NCBI GenBank assembly: GCA_036971475.1
Contig: JBAIZL010000005.1
Coordinates: forward strand, 251,533,823 to 251,597,822
Direction: 5' to 3'
DNA: 64,000 nt
Source of the DNA: Prosapia bicincta
Lineage: Eukaryota; Arthropoda; Insecta; Hemiptera; Cercopidae
Shown: piece by piece, positions 1-62,255 of the stretch
How positions within the stretch are numbered: position 1 is the stretch's first letter
Layout of the letters: the number at the start of each line of letters is the position of its first letter
Made by a program: the position numbers and the translations under genes
Notes under the pieces: model-generated
Told to the model about the DNA's origin: nothing
Databases searched by the model: none
What the model saw: the letters and a program-made list of their open reading frames with translations, nothing else

Positions 1-110
1 AATTGTTTCGAATCGCATCAGCAAGTAAGCCTTATGTATTCACTTAGCTATGTAATTTTTAATTATAGTATATATAGAGAATAGTGTGCTAAACATGAAT
101 GATTCATATG
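1..110 (+). repeat. FB-6 related single arm
   Basis: AATTGTTTCGAATCGCATCA then GCAAGTAAGCC matches the 3' half of the hairpin arm at 26900-26930 and, inverted, 4440-4500. Cut by the window start. Confidence 0.5.
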
Positions 111-179
111 GTCTTGGCAGTTCTCTTAGATAAGAAATTAAGACGGCAGAGACAAATATAAGGAACACAAATTCAATGC

Positions 180-590
180 AGTAATAAAATAAATGTCATC
201 AAAGCAGTCGCCAATAGAAAATGGGGAGCAGACACTCTGACACTAAAGACGTTTTATATGTCTTTTATACATTTTAAAATGTTGAATTGCAGTGAAGTTT
301 GGGATTCTGCAGTGGCTACACACATTAAAAAAAATGTTACAAAGGATTCAGTCTACCGATCTCAGAATTATACTCGGATGTCCTAACACTTCTCCAGGGA
401 TGAAGATGAATATAGAAGCATGTAACAAACCAGTTGACTTTGCCATAAAAAAAAATATCAAGACAAAGTGGATTACAATGAAGACTCTCCTATCAAATTA
501 CCCATTTAATACACTAGAGCCAATCATGAGGTTCACTAGAAAAAATGACATCGAAGTCATTGTGTTTGAGGAGTGTAAAAATCCTTAAGC
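180..590 (+). pseudogene. Non-LTR retrotransposon relic (C-terminal end of reverse transcriptase region)
   Basis: Translation shows KAVANRKWGADTLTLK, then VWDSAVATHIKK, then LQRIQSTDLRIILGCPNTSPG and a short tail ending in TAA at 588. The order W-G-A-D, V-W, L-x-x-I-Q, L-R-x-I-x-G is that found C-terminal to the reverse transcriptase in LINE polyproteins. The frame changes at an A run near 330, so it is not functional. Family unassigned. Confidence 0.6.
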
Positions 591-591
591 C

Positions 592-1360
592 TATTTTTAA
601 GTTTATAATGCCACTGCTATCTATCTTAATGCCAGTTTAAGATAATGCCAGTATCTTTCTTTAGTAAAATCTTGTCAATATAGAAACAGAAATAAACACA
701 TTGACATGAGAGCACATTTCGTTAAAGATCTTTATCACAATGGTATTTTTAAAATAAACATACAAGTACAAAATATTAGTTGAATCTTGTACCTTGTGGA
801 AACAAGTCTGTTTAAGGAATACAGTAATGAATAACAAAGCTTATTAGCTAGCTTCCTCATACACGAATTATGTTATATGCTCTAAAGTTTTCATAAGCTT
901 TTTGAAGATTTTGTATTATTTTTCAATTATTATTCTAAACATTCTAACCTTAAACAACAATGTTGAATTTTTCTAGAATATAAATCAAATGGAGGTTGTT
1001 ATTTGTTATATTATAGGTAGATAGGTATTAAAACTGTATTACAGTTTTGTTAGTGGACTACTATGTAGAGCAAAGTGTTTTCTTCATAATTTGTCAATGT
1101 CCTTTCATTCTTTTTTTTTATAAAGATGGCTCAGAATGATTTACTTTGTGTATTGTGTAACGCCAAAAAGTAGTATTTCCCCCTACGGCTCTTGCCACAT
1201 TTAATGAAAGTTCTTTGCAATGTATAACTTGAGTTTTATTTAGTTTTTCTAAATAGGAATTTTAAAAAAAACACACTCTTGTGCTTTTCTCTATTGAACA
1301 CATTATTATTTTGAAAAATTAGTATTTGCTTGAGAGAATATTATATGAATGATTATAAAC
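592..1360. other. AT-rich intergenic DNA, nothing recognised
   Basis: No coding frame or clear repeat seen. It lies beyond the 3' end of the receptor gene. Confidence 0.6.
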
Positions 1361-1364
1361 CTGC

Positions 1365-1525
1365 CTATAGTAGCACTTACTTATATTTGTTGAGGACGGC
1401 CGTTTCGGGAGATGTGTAACTCAGACCGTAACTGAGTTACGTAACTAGTTACAGTCTGAGTTGACAATGGGACACATCTCCTGAAACGGCCGTCCTCAAC
1501 AAATATAAGTAAGTGCTACTATAGC
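1365..1525. repeat. Foldback element, family FB-1, copy 1
   Basis: Arms of about 54 bp (1365-1418 and 1471-1525), beginning CTATAGTAGCACTTACTTAT, are near-perfect inverted repeats around a second palindrome. Each arm has GAAACGGCCGTC in one direction. The right flank carries an outer segment (CACTTGTAAATGTTTATAAG on the minus strand) also found on copy 2. Confidence 0.8.
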
Positions 1526-2233
1526 TTATAAACATTTACAAGTGTTTAGTGATAACTAGTAGCTCACGTGAAGATAGAATCAACAAATAAGAAAAATCTT
1601 TAAGTTAAAAAATCGTTTCGACGATAGGTTTAAAAAAACTAAATCAGTAACTAGAGCATTAAATTGAATTGTGTTAAAAAACCCTTTACATTTTAGGTCT
1701 TGGAAACATTTTTTTAAACAAAAATATGAACTCAAGTATAAACTAGTGCTATAGTTTTATAGTTAAAAGATTTGAAAGAAAAATATATTTTACAAGATGA
1801 AACTGAAGGTCATGAGAAAGCTTTGGTTCTGTGTATGTGTAATTATTATATTATAAGTTGTGGACATCAATCAACAATTAATTAATTCAACACTGTTGTC
1901 TTAAATATTACTATACATGCAACTTTAAAACTGTGAAATATACTTGCAAATCTTGTAAAGTTTTAAAATATCCACATAAAGTAGATCTTACTAACCAAAA
2001 GCACAAAGAGAAAGTGAGAGGAGTAAGGAAAGCCAAATAAATTCAAATCTATGGATTAGAATAGGATAAAGGAAGTAAAGTGAATTGAGCTTTTCTTTAA
2101 GAATTCCACTACTCTGGAGTCAGTTAATTTTAAAATTCATTATTGAAAACAAACAATGTACTATAATGAAAATATTGGAAAAAACCCCAATACCACAAAA
2201 ATAACAAAAAATAAAACAAGTTACTTAAGATTA

Positions 2234-2280
2234 AACCCTTATGTACATTTCGATGACCATGCCATCATCATCAGAGTGTC
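2234..2280 (-). ncRNA. Hammerhead-ribozyme-like motif in FB-3 left arm
   Basis: Minus-strand order: helix I 5' GACACT; CTGATGA; one extra U; helix II GATGGC/GTCATC with an ATG loop; GAAA; palindromic TGTACA as minimal helix III; UA at the cleavage position; helix I 3' AGGGTT, pairing with all but one base of GACACT. All core catalytic positions are present apart from the extra U. Very short helix III is usual in retroelement hammerheads. Activity untested. Confidence 0.5.
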
Positions 2281-2377
2281 TTTTTACAAAATTACAATCT
2301 AACAAACAAGAAGTTACAAACTAGAGGATCACTCTAGTTTGTAACTTCTTGTTTGCAAGATTGTGATTTTGTAATAA

Positions 2378-2424
2378 GACCCTCTGATGATGATGACATG
2401 GTCATCCAAATGTATATAAGGTGT
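2378..2424 (+). ncRNA. Degenerate hammerhead-like motif in FB-3 right arm
   Basis: Opposite-facing partner of the left-arm motif: GACCCT, CTGATGA, extra U, hairpin GATGAC-ATG-GTCATC, then CAAA where GAAA is expected. Its 5' helix I strand pairs better with the left-arm 3' strand (AGGGTT) than with its own, implying an ancestral intact form. Confidence 0.4.
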
Positions 2425-2503
2425 TTAATCTGAATTAACTTGTTTTATTTGTTATTTTTGATTATTTTTGTATTTGTTGATTCCATCTTCACGTAAGCTA
2501 CTA

Positions 2504-2880
2504 GTTTTCACTAAACACTTGTAAATATATACAAACTTGTCTATAGTAGCACTTATTTATATTTGTTGAGGATGGCCGTTTCGGGTGATGTGTCTCATTG
2601 TCAACTCAGACTATAACTGATTTCAAGGTTTTCGTAGGTTAAGGTATTAGGGTGGGGGTGGGATATTATGGTGGTGTGGGTGAGAACTCCTAATACTCAC
2701 AAAATCACCCACACCACCATAATATCCCACCCCACCATAATACCTTAACCTACGAAAACCTTGAGATCAGTTAAGGTCTGAGTTGACAATGGGACACATC
2801 TCCCAAAACGGCTGTCCTCAAAAAATATAAGTAAGTGCTACTATAGGCAAGTTTATAAATATTTACAAGTGTTTAGTGAT
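2504..2880. repeat. Foldback element, family FB-1, copy 2, with an internal palindrome
   Basis: Arms start at TCACTAAACACTTGTAAATA (left) and end with its inverted copy (right), include the CTATAGTAGCACTTA segment of copy 1, and enclose an extra 145 bp palindrome (about 2620-2765, arms AGGTTTTCGTAGGTTAAGGT). Copy 1 lacks that internal palindrome. Confidence 0.8.
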
Positions 2881-3014
2881 TATTTTTGTGGTATTGGGGT
2901 TCTTTCCAATATTTTCATTGTAATATATTGTGCCACTGCACTCTTGATATTGTAAACAAGGTACTAATAAAAAGAAATATATTTTAGTAAATAGTTAAAT
3001 TATTTATCAAAAAC

Positions 3015-3160
3015 CAATTGCAGTTCATGATGAGCTGGTTGTTAATTACGTAATACACTTTGATATGACTTGCGACCAGACTTTTTGTGAACTAAAGGTT
3101 GTTAAATAAAAAGTTAACAAAAAGTCTGGTCGCAAGTAGTATCAAAGTGTAATAAGTTAA
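3015..3160. repeat. PLE-derived short foldback P1
   Basis: Inverted arms of the PLE-A 3' terminus: GAGCTGGTTGTTAATTACG and CTTGCGACCAGACTTTTTGT, with the mirror copy ending at 3160. No coding sequence remains. It lies in or just beyond the receptor 3' UTR. Confidence 0.72.
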
Positions 3161-3194
3161 ATTATTTATACAGCTGCTATTTTAAACTCTTGCT

Positions 3195-3200
3195 TTTATT
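3195..3200 (-). promoter_or_regulatory. Candidate polyadenylation signal of the receptor gene
   Basis: TTTATT on the plus strand is AATAAA on the transcript strand, about 485 nt after the stop. It lies just upstream (transcript sense) of a PLE-derived foldback. A single hexamer in AT-rich DNA is weak evidence. Confidence 0.25.
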
Positions 3201-3684
3201 TCCATAGATATTAGAACCGTTTGGTTAAAGCGGAAAATGGTGCTAAGTAGACACAATCTCTATCTATGATCTGATAAAAACCAACATACCAATGCCAGTT
3301 TTTTTTATGAAATACTTTTTACCTATAAGACAACGATTGATTCTTGTAACTAAAACATAATGTGAAACAAAGTAAAACTTAATATCTATTATTAAAGTAC
3401 AATTAATGAAATAATTCTTTGGCTCTTTTCATAGATTCAGGTAACCAACGTGAAAGCTCTCAGATCTTCCCATGACTATTTTTTTTTTGTTATTTTAGAA
3501 AGAATAAACACCAAGTTCAAATTCTCTGTTTTACATTACACAGCTTAACCGACTAAAGTTTAAAACACATACAATTTTTGACACTTAAAAATTAAATTGC
3601 AATGGATTCAAAAAATAATTTATACTATAATTATAAAATAGTCACAGATCACTTTGAAAGGTCCTGCCAATACAGAACAATTAT

Positions 3685-53799
<50,115 letters not shown>

Positions 53800-53813
53800 T
53801 TTAGTGTCAGCAT

Positions 53814-54349
53814 CTGAAAGAGAAACGTATTACTAGTTACTATACACTCTTAGGTATATCGCTTAAACCATTTTAAAGTGTACGTAAAATCGATTTTGTA
53901 TTATAGAGAAAACGTAGGCTTATGTTCAAATGTAGCTGGTAATGAATAAGTAATTTGTAAACCTGCTTTTGTGAGGCAATCTAGAATAAATAGTAGAGCT
54001 ATTATACATCTTTAGGCAAGGGGTTATTGTGTATTGAATAAAAAAAAAATCAAATTTATAGAAAAATGTAAACTGAAAACTGCAACCGTAAACGAACAAA
54101 CACGTAAATTAATGAGTGTTATGAGTGTAACATTTTGTAAATGAGAGTATGAGTGTAAAATAAATGTATGGTATTATTAAAGTTGGATTAAATATGAAAT
54201 CAGTGAGACTTTTTATAAAGTATAACAGATCTAAAAAGTTTTCATTATATTCAACCTGTTCAAAAAACACATTTGATGTCAGAAAATACATTTATTTTTT
54301 CTATTAAAAAATTATTATTTTTCTAAAGAAAAATTCATACAGATCATTA
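53814..54349. other. DNA upstream of visible exon 1
   Basis: AT-rich. Because the exon opens with an acceptor this is intron. No upstream exon or promoter could be identified here. Confidence 0.5.
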
Positions 54350-54640
54350 TGAAGTACAGTTTTAGCTAAGGAAAAGTTGGCTCAGTGCCTAAACGTTATA
54401 CTTTGAGCACTATGATAATCACTTCGAATCCAATCTAAACTTTCCAAGTTTTTTGTTTAATTAGTGAATAAACATTTGTAAAATCTGTATTAACATTAGT
54501 TGTCATCCACTATAGGTTATAGGAAATATTTGAACTTGTCTGGATGAATAAAAAAAAAAAAAAAATTAACGATTAAAAATTTGTACACGATATATATCAG
54601 GAGAGTGTGAGCTAAGAGAAGGAATCTAATAAGAAGTTCA
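54350..54640 (+). repeat. Dispersed repeat TL, copy D
   Basis: tRNA-like module at about 54363-54440 (GGAAAAGTTGGCTCAGTGCC, TATACTTTGAGCAC, B box CTTCGAATCC), then the conserved 3' part (GTTGTCATCCACTATAGGTT, TGGATGAATAAAA). The best-preserved A-box-like segment of the family. Confidence 0.65.
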
Positions 54641-56880
54641 AAAGCGATCAACGAATTTAAAGTTCGTCTTCAAAAGAAATTATCACCTTTGATAGATAGG
54701 AAAAAAGTTTGATTACAGCTATGATTATGAACGTAGGGAGATACATCCTCCAGGTATAGGATATAAGAGAGATATTATGACATCTATTTGCAAGTTTGCA
54801 TACCTACTTTCTATGGGGGAGGTGTTTACTTGTGTAACCCCTTTGAATATATAAAGGATAAGAGTAAACAAGATCAGATTGGATAAAAAGGATGCTCTGA
54901 TACTGTAGGCAGGGAAAAAGTATTGTTTCGTCCTGGCAGTGGCGGTTACCTAAATAAGCCTGTTAAGGGAGAAGAGAGGTAGATCCCGGAATATTTACAC
55001 TATTGCTTCCCTTTAATACTCATAAATATATTGCCTGTTAAATAAAATATAACTAAATGGTAACAGGTTAATTAAAAATATCATGGTTTAAAAAATTACA
55101 GAAATATTGATAGAAAGTTAAAATAAATGATATTACGTAAAACGAACATAAAATTAAATCAATCTAAATTATTTCTTAAGCAAAATAATACATTAGTTAT
55201 AATAACAGATAAATAAAATGTTAGTAAAAATAAAATAATGGAGAGAAACAACAATATGTGTAATTTTAATTAAACAATGAGTTTGACTGCCGCATTGTGT
55301 GCAATGTTAGTAAGTCCTAAGCAGAGTTTTAATTAACAAATTAAATTTTCAATAATATAAAAGCCAAATTAATTTTCTATAATGTGAGCCCAAACAAGTA
55401 GAACAATTAATTATGAATGAGAATACCCACAATAAAATGAACATTATTTTTTAAAAAAATCAGAAAATCCATCCAGAACTAAAATTATATAAAACTAGAG
55501 CTTTTTATAAAACAAAATGAAGAAATTGTGAACGATAAAGGGAGAGGAAACTATGCAGATCTGAGTATTTTCGAAATTTAGTTGCACCAGCAGAAAAGTG
55601 TAACAATATAAATGTAATTCGAGAATATAATGTTTTCTACATTATAGTAAGCAGAAACTAAACGGAGAGCTTAGAGGAGTGTTTATAAAAGGATTTAAAT
55701 GTCTAAAGAACTCAATTTAGGTCGACATTCTCACCTTTCAATTAGATTTTCACTTTTAATTAAATTTTGCATTCAGTGTTTTTACTTTTAAATTATGATT
55801 TTAGGTAGGTTTAGTAATACCTCATTGTAATCCGTCAGTTTTAACCACATTTTGGTACTCACGTTGATTTTTTCAAACCAAATATAAATCTTATTATTTG
55901 TTCACTATTATTTGTTGAAATGTAATAAGTTTAGATTCCAGAAAGGTTTTTCATTTTTACTCAAGGCAATTAAAACTATGGGCCGTCAGAAGAATTCAAC
56001 TAAAAGTTTACTACATGTATACTATATAATAATCGAGCCTAAAAACTTCTGTAAGGAACCAGGAGCAGGTAAAACTATAAAAAGCAGAACACCATTCCAA
56101 AGAAATACTTAAATACACAATACGATTTAAACGTATTACTAAAAAGGGATTGAGTTATTTTATGGAATAATTGTAGAATAATATTTAATTATTTTATTGC
56201 TAGGGTTCAGGTCTACCCAGAAGGGAAGCAAGGGGGCAAATAGCCAGGGGCCCTGCGAGCCTAGAAACGTTGGTGTTTTTTTTTTACTGCATCAAAATAA
56301 TTACTCGTGTGGTGAGATCCATAAAAGAGATAAAAACATTATATAAATAAAATATAAAATCACAAATTACAATTGCTTTTATAGGCAAAGTAATACTCAT
56401 TAAATGAAATGTTCTGTTTACACAAAACGTAATGTCTTAGTTGTTGTAAACGAAGGCAGTTTATTTAAAAAAAAACTAAACGCACAGATTAGATTCAATA
56501 GGCCTAGTTGGTTTTAACACGGAAACAATAATTTATTTATAATGCCTCGGCGCGGGCCTGCTAGGGTCAAAATTGTGAGTAGACTCCGTAAATTTGATAA
56601 TTTTATGATGTTTTCTAAATTTATATTTAATATTACCAAAATTAAACGTTTTGAATAAAATATAAATTTACATTTATGTTATTAAAACATTTACATGCAT
56701 TGAACTTCTAAATAAATGAAGCTATTACATTGAGTCTATTTACAATGCAATGCTAACACAAAATTCAAAATGAATGTAAGTGAAATAAATTTGCTCAAAA
56801 TAACCGATGATTTTAAACACTCTACATCGATATCGTTATTAGTTTTTTCATAGATGCCTCTCTCTACCCCGGTTAACAAC
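54641..56880. other. Unassigned AT-rich DNA
   Basis: About 2.2 kb. Short open frames (e.g. 55912-56112) show no family features. A small GC-richer patch lies at 56210-56270. Confidence 0.55.
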
Positions 56881-56918
56881 CCTGTTCACAAAATGCCATA
56901 GTGTTTTCCTACTCTCTT

Positions 56919-59318
56919 GCTATCTATTACTGTCTTGCTATCTACTACGGTCTTGCTATCTACTACTGTCTTGCTATCTATTACTGTCTTACTATCTACT
57001 ACTGTCTTGCTATCTATTACTGTCTTGCTATCTACTACTGTCTTGCTATCTATTACTGTCTTACTATCTACTACTGTCTTGCTATCTATTACTGTCTTGC
57101 TATCTACTACTGTCTTGCTATCTATTACTGTCTTACTATCTACTTCTGTCTTGCTATCTATTACTGACTTACTATCTACTACTGTCTTGCTATCTATTAC
57201 TGTCTTACTATCTACTACTGTCTTGCTATCTATTACTGTCTTGCTATCTACTACTGTCTTGCTATCTATTACTGTCTTACTATCTACTACTGTCTTGCTA
57301 TCTATTACTGTCTTGCTATCTACTACTGTCTTGCTATCTATTACTGTCTTACTATCTACTACTGTCTTGCTATCTATTACTGTCTTGCTATCTACTACTG
57401 TCTTGCTATCTATTACTGTCTTACTATCTACTACTGTCATGCTATCTATTACTGTCTTGCTATCTACTACTGTCTTGCTATCTATTACTGTCTTACTATC
57501 TACTACTGTCTTGCTATCTATTACTGTCTTGCTATCTACTACTGTCTTGCTATCTATTACTGTCTTACTATCTACTACTGTCTTGCTATCTATTACTGTC
57601 TTGCTATCTACTACTGTCTTGCTATCTATTACTGTCTTACTATCTACTACTGTCTTGCTATCGACTACTGTCTTGCTATCTATTACTGTCTTACTATCTA
57701 CTACTGTCTTGCTATCTATTACTGTCTTGCTATCTACTACTGTCTTGCTATCTATTACTGTCTTACTATCTACTACTGTCTTGCTATCTATTACTGACTT
57801 ACTATCTACTACTGTCTTGCTATCTATTACTGTCTTATTATCTACTACTGTCTTGCTATCTATTACTGTCTTACTATCTACTACTGTCTTGCTATCTATT
57901 ACTGTCTTACTATCTACTACTGTCTTGCTATCTATTACTGTCTTACTATCTACTACTGTCTTGCTATCTATTACTGTCTTGCTATCTACTACTGTCTTGC
58001 TATCTATTACTGTCTTACTATCTACTTCTGTCTTGCTGTCTATTACTGACTTACTATCTACTACTGTCTTGCTATCTATTACTGTCTTACTATCTACTAC
58101 TGTCTTGCTATCTATTACTGTCTTGCTATCTACTACTGTCTTGCTATCTATTACTGTCTTACTATCTACTACTGTCTTGCTATCTATTACTGTCTTGCTA
58201 TCTACTACTGTCTTGCTATCTATTACTGTCTTACTATCTACTACTGTCTTGCTATCTATTACTGTCTTGCTATCTACTACTGTCTTGCTATCTATTACTG
58301 TCTTACTATCTACTACTGTCATGCTATCTATTACTGTCTTGCTATCTACTACTGTCTTGCTATCTATTACTGTCTTGCTATCTACTACTGTCTTGCTATC
58401 TATTACTGTCTTGCTATCTACTACTGTCTTGCTATCTATTACTGTCTTACTATCTACTACTGTCTTGCTATCTATTACTGTCTTGCTATCTACTACTGTC
58501 TTGCTATCTATTACTGTCTTACTATCTACTACTGTCTTGCTATCGACTACTGTCTTGCTATCTATTACTGTCTTACTATCTACTACTGTCTTGCTATCTA
58601 TTACTGTCTTTCTATCTACTACTGGCTTACTATCTACTACTGTCTTGCTATCTACTATTGTCTTGCTATCTATTACTGTCTTACTATCTACTACTGTCTT
58701 GCTATCTGTTACTGTCTTACTATCTACTACTGTCTTGCTATCTATTACTGACTTACTATCTACTACTGTCTTGCTATCTATTACTGTCTTACTATCTAGT
58801 ACTTTCCTGCTATCTACTACTGTCTTGCTATGTACTACTGTCTTGCTATCTATTACTGCCTTACTATCTACTACTGTCTTGCTATCTATTACTGTCTTAC
58901 TATCTACTACTGTCTTGCTATCTACTACTGTCTTGCTATCTATTACTGTATTGCTATCTATTACTGTCTTGCTATCTACTACTGTCTTGCTATCTATTAC
59001 TGTCTTACTATCTACTACTGTCTTGCTATCTATTACTGTCTTACTATATACTACTGTCTTGCTATCTACTCCTGTCTTGCTATCTATTACTGTATTGCTA
59101 TCTATTACTGTCTTGCTATCTACTACTGTCTTGCTATCAATTACTGTCTTACTATCTACTACTGTCTTGCTATCTATTACTGGCTTGCTATCTACTACTG
59201 TCTTGCTATCTATTACTGTCTTGCCATCTATTACTGTCTTGCTATTTATTACTGTCTTGCTATCTACGATTGTCTTGCTATCTACTACTGTATTTCTATC
59301 TACTACTGTCTTTCTTTA
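56919..59318. repeat. 2.4 kb satellite, 18 bp unit in 36/72 bp higher order
   Basis: About 133 copies of (C)TTGCTATCTATTACTGTC. Units alternate ATT/ACT (36 bp) and G/A in TTGC/TTAC (72 bp). Rare variants recur exactly 882 bp (49 units) apart: ATGCTATC at 57439 and 58321, TCGACTAC at 57661 and 58543. The last 700 bp is more diverged. Since 18 is a multiple of three, long frames are open on both strands. Confidence 0.97.
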
Positions 59319-60464
59319 CTTTCTAATTTTTACAGAGATTGTAAAGATTATGAACTCCAATTGAGAGTGTGTGTACTTCAAGTTTGCAAAATTACACACT
59401 TGACCCCATGGTCCCCCTATTTCCAATAACAGGAGGATCAATATATCCTTTTCTAATTACATCTAACTTTTTTACCATTCTTCTCACAAAGAGGTCTAAA
59501 CTGATAGACACGCTTTTATGTACCCCGATAGAAATTAGGTCGACTTTGTGTACGCAATCCGGCTCACATGATATGGTATCCACTTCATCCACTCTACCAC
59601 GGTGTTTTATATCCCTATTTTAATTTTACAGAACAAAATCATTTCCTATCCTTCATAAACGATAATTTAGATTATATAGAGCTGATCCCCAAAAAATCAA
59701 CTGAATTGGAAATTAAAAATAAATTGTAATACATTTTTAATTTCTAAAAAATAAAACAAATTAAGATGAATCTTAATATTCATCTGATTCTTTGCTGAAC
59801 GGAGGTTTCCTTATATTGCAACACGCTTGTAGCAAAACCTTTTCTTTTTGTTAATGTTCTTTAGGTTATGGGTTTGTAATTTCAAAGCTCTTCCTAATTT
59901 TAATGTGACGTGTATTTAAACACACAACATCAATACGTTGTAAGAATAAAACTGATTGTATATCCTTTATTGTTTTGCTTTACCCTAAGGTTATCACATC
60001 TGTCTCTAAAGGCCTCAAATATAATCTAATCTATTTACAGAACTTACCACTGAAGTCACGTGACTTTATACAACTAAAGGGTACAAATGCTTAGATTAGA
60101 CTCGTTTCTGCAATTATATGGAGATGGAAGAATATTTTGTGGCCTCTTTAAAATTGTCTGGTTTTTTATTTTAATTTCACAGTAAGGTTTCTGTAATGTT
60201 CTGGAAAGAGATTTAAGGTTACGATAGTGTTACATACTCTGATTTAAAATTTGTGTAAAATATATGCACCTAAACTCAATACTAATCAAAACAAAATTTA
60301 GAACTTTAACAAATTTGTTTTAATTATACTTTTGCACAATATGTATCGAACGAGTTTTAGGTAATAAGTAGCGACCCTCTCTTCAATCCTGTTACAGCAG
60401 GTCTATCAACGGTCAGCGATCCTGTCCAGGAATAGCTATTTTTTCCTTTTTTCATTACCGTTGT
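59319..60464. other. Unassigned DNA after the satellite
   Basis: About 1.1 kb. 59392-59592 holds a 66-codon open frame on the minus strand with balanced composition but no recognised motif. Confidence 0.5.
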
Positions 60465-60610
60465 TTTTTTTTAATTCCTTCTATTAGCTCACGCTATCCT
60501 GATATACATCTTGTACAAATTTTCAATCGTTAATAAAATACCTTTCTATTCATCCAATCACGTTAAAAATATAGTGGATGACAATTGATGTTAATAATAT
60601 ATTGTAACAT
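60465..60610 (-). repeat. Dispersed repeat TL, copy E (3' part)
   Basis: TTCCTTCTATTAGCTCACGC, ATATACATCTTGTACAAATT and ATAGTGGATGACAATTGATG match the 3' ends of copies A and B in the same orientation. No tRNA-like module. Confidence 0.65.
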
Positions 60611-61199
60611 TTATAGAATGGGCTATATAATATTATTTAAGAATTGGAAGAATAAATTAGAAATAACTCACACAAAATTTAAAAAAAGAAATTCATTAAA
60701 AGATTGGTTAGATTAAATTGAAACGAAATTTAGGTAAAAGCCTAGAAAGGTTATAAAACGGTTGTAACATATAAATAAGATATTTGAACTGTAAATACAT
60801 AAAGAAATTTGTTGTATCAAATAAAATTTAAAACAAGATAATCTAATAATAGTTATATGTCAAACAAAATTGTAAATACTAGTAACATAGGGCATAAGTA
60901 ATTACTTGAAGGAAAAAGTGAAAAACGATTGTAAACAATGAAAGGTTATGTTTGGAAAAGTCCAGTCAAAACACACACAATTCAAAATATTACAAAAGTA
61001 AAACACAAAGACACTTCACACACTAATAATAGTAATTAAATAAACACTGGAAGGTTGGTTAAGGATCGGAAAATTGAAACAGTATGTTAACAAAATTAAA
61101 ACTGGTGAAAATAGTTCGTTGACATTAACAGATGTGAAAGTAAAGAAATAGGTCAAGTTGCAGTCGACTCTAGTGGGAAGGAACGGAACTTCGTTCAAT
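60611..61199. other. Unassigned AT-rich DNA before the LTR element
   Basis: No gene or repeat recognised. The 5' boundary of the LTR could lie within or just after it. Confidence 0.45.
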
Positions 61200-62090
61200 T
61201 AGAGCATATGATTTTTTTTTTAAGAAGAAGGAAGCCGCCATATTAGAAAAACAAACAATTGTTTAAAATCTAAGGACGCGTAGTTAGAGTCTGGGGTGGG
61301 ACGCCGAGTAAGGTAGCGAATCTGCCAGGACCAGTCAAAATTCTATTTATTAGAAACTTCGTCAAAATTATACAGATTTGTGAAGAAACTTGACAAGATT
61401 AAACAGGGTTAAGTGAATTGAAAGAGTTAATAAAGTGTAATATATTTTGAAGGAACTAAAACGAATTTAAGTGTGAAAAAAGTGAAATTTAAAGACAACG
61501 GATTCTACGTGTGAGCAAGCAGCCATTCGCCGTTATTTGATAAGTTAAGTACCTAGCGCTATATAAAAAAAATAAACTTTAGTGGACTCTTAGGATAATA
61601 GGGAAGTTTAAAATTGTACATTAGAATATCTTGTGATTAATAGTAATAAGATCATAATCCAGTTCAAATAGTTTCGCCTTTTTGCTTATTCCAAATTAAA
61701 GTTTTTCCATCAGGAAAATATTTATTAAAACTAATTTCAAAATTTAATATTGTTTTTTCAAAATTTATTTAATTAACAAAAGAAGTAAAAATATAGCCCA
61801 TGCTATAAACCCCGAGATAATAAGAGATCGTAAAATTAGCCTAGGGTATATTAAAATTGTGTAACTATAAAATTAAAAGAAATAAGAGTTAAACCGAGTT
61901 TGTTAAAACTTGTTAAGTTATAAATTTTTGTTTTGTGTTTATTGTTTAAATGTTGAAATAAAAAAAGTGTTATAATATATGTTAATGAATTGTTACTGAA
62001 TAGTTTTTTTTGGTTATTAAATAGAAATAATATATCTTCATTTAATAGTATAAAACATCGTTGTATTGAGTTTTATAAAAAAAGTTACAT
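61200..62090 (+). repeat. Presumed 5' LTR of an LTR retrotransposon
   Basis: Placed by what follows: two tRNA-primer-binding-site-like segments and then a Gag frame. The 5' limit is not determinable because the 3' LTR lies outside the window. Several AATAAA hexamers are present (for example near 61955). Confidence 0.35.
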
Positions 62091-62112
62091 TTGGCACACC
62101 AACGTGGGGTAC
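62091..62112 (+). promoter_or_regulatory. Primer-binding-site-like segment, diverged copy
   Basis: TTGGCACACCAACGTGGGGT resembles the site at 62231 and lies 140 bp before it, as part of a direct repeat that includes about 100 bp of preceding sequence (shared TTCATTTAATA and TTGTAT). Confidence 0.5.
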
Positions 62113-62230
62113 GATTATTAGAAAAATAATAATAAAGAATAAATTAGTCAGGAGTTTGTGTTTTGTAACTAGAGAATTTAATTATTTTCATTTAATAATA
62201 AAACCCCTTTGTATCGCGGCACGGAAGAAA

Positions 62231-62255
62231 TTGGCGCAACAACGTGGGGGCTCGA
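62231..62255 (+). promoter_or_regulatory. Primer binding site, tRNA-Lys type
   Basis: TTGGCGCAACAACGTGGGGG then CTCGA is close to the complement of the 3' end of insect tRNA-Lys (CUU), which primes minus-strand synthesis in some insect Ty3/gypsy-type elements. It has small differences from the exact complement. Confidence 0.6.

Larger units (their letters stand above)
2195..2460. repeat. Foldback element, family FB-3
   Basis: Arms 2215-2326 and 2331-2444 are inverted copies with only a few bases between them at the centre. Each arm contains a hammerhead-like hairpin (listed separately). Confidence 0.8.
2160..2925. repeat. Nest of foldback elements
   Basis: An outer inverted repeat (about 2162-2200 and 2880-2925, core AACCCCAATACCACAAAAAT) encloses two further palindromes, listed separately (2195-2460 and 2504-2880). 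The arrangement suggests repeated insertion of foldback DNA into foldback DNA. Confidence 0.65.

Noticed and set aside
292..588. 98-codon frame as an independent small gene
   Set aside because: It starts in the wrong frame for its upstream LINE homology and is simply the shifted end of a retrotransposon relic.
1365..1525. FB-1 as an intact hammerhead
   Set aside because: GAAAC, the palindromic helix III and GUC are present, but the CUGANGA box is missing in all four arms seen.
56886..59429. Open frames of 478 codons (minus) and 815, 222 and 199 codons (plus) as repeat-protein genes
   Set aside because: They are the 18 bp satellite read in several frames on both strands. The unit length is a multiple of three and has no stop in most frames, so openness carries no coding signal.
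59392..59592. 66-codon minus-strand frame (MDEVDTISCEPDCVHKVD...) as a host exon
   Set aside because: Balanced composition but no convincing acceptor/donor pair and no recognised domain. Left unassigned.
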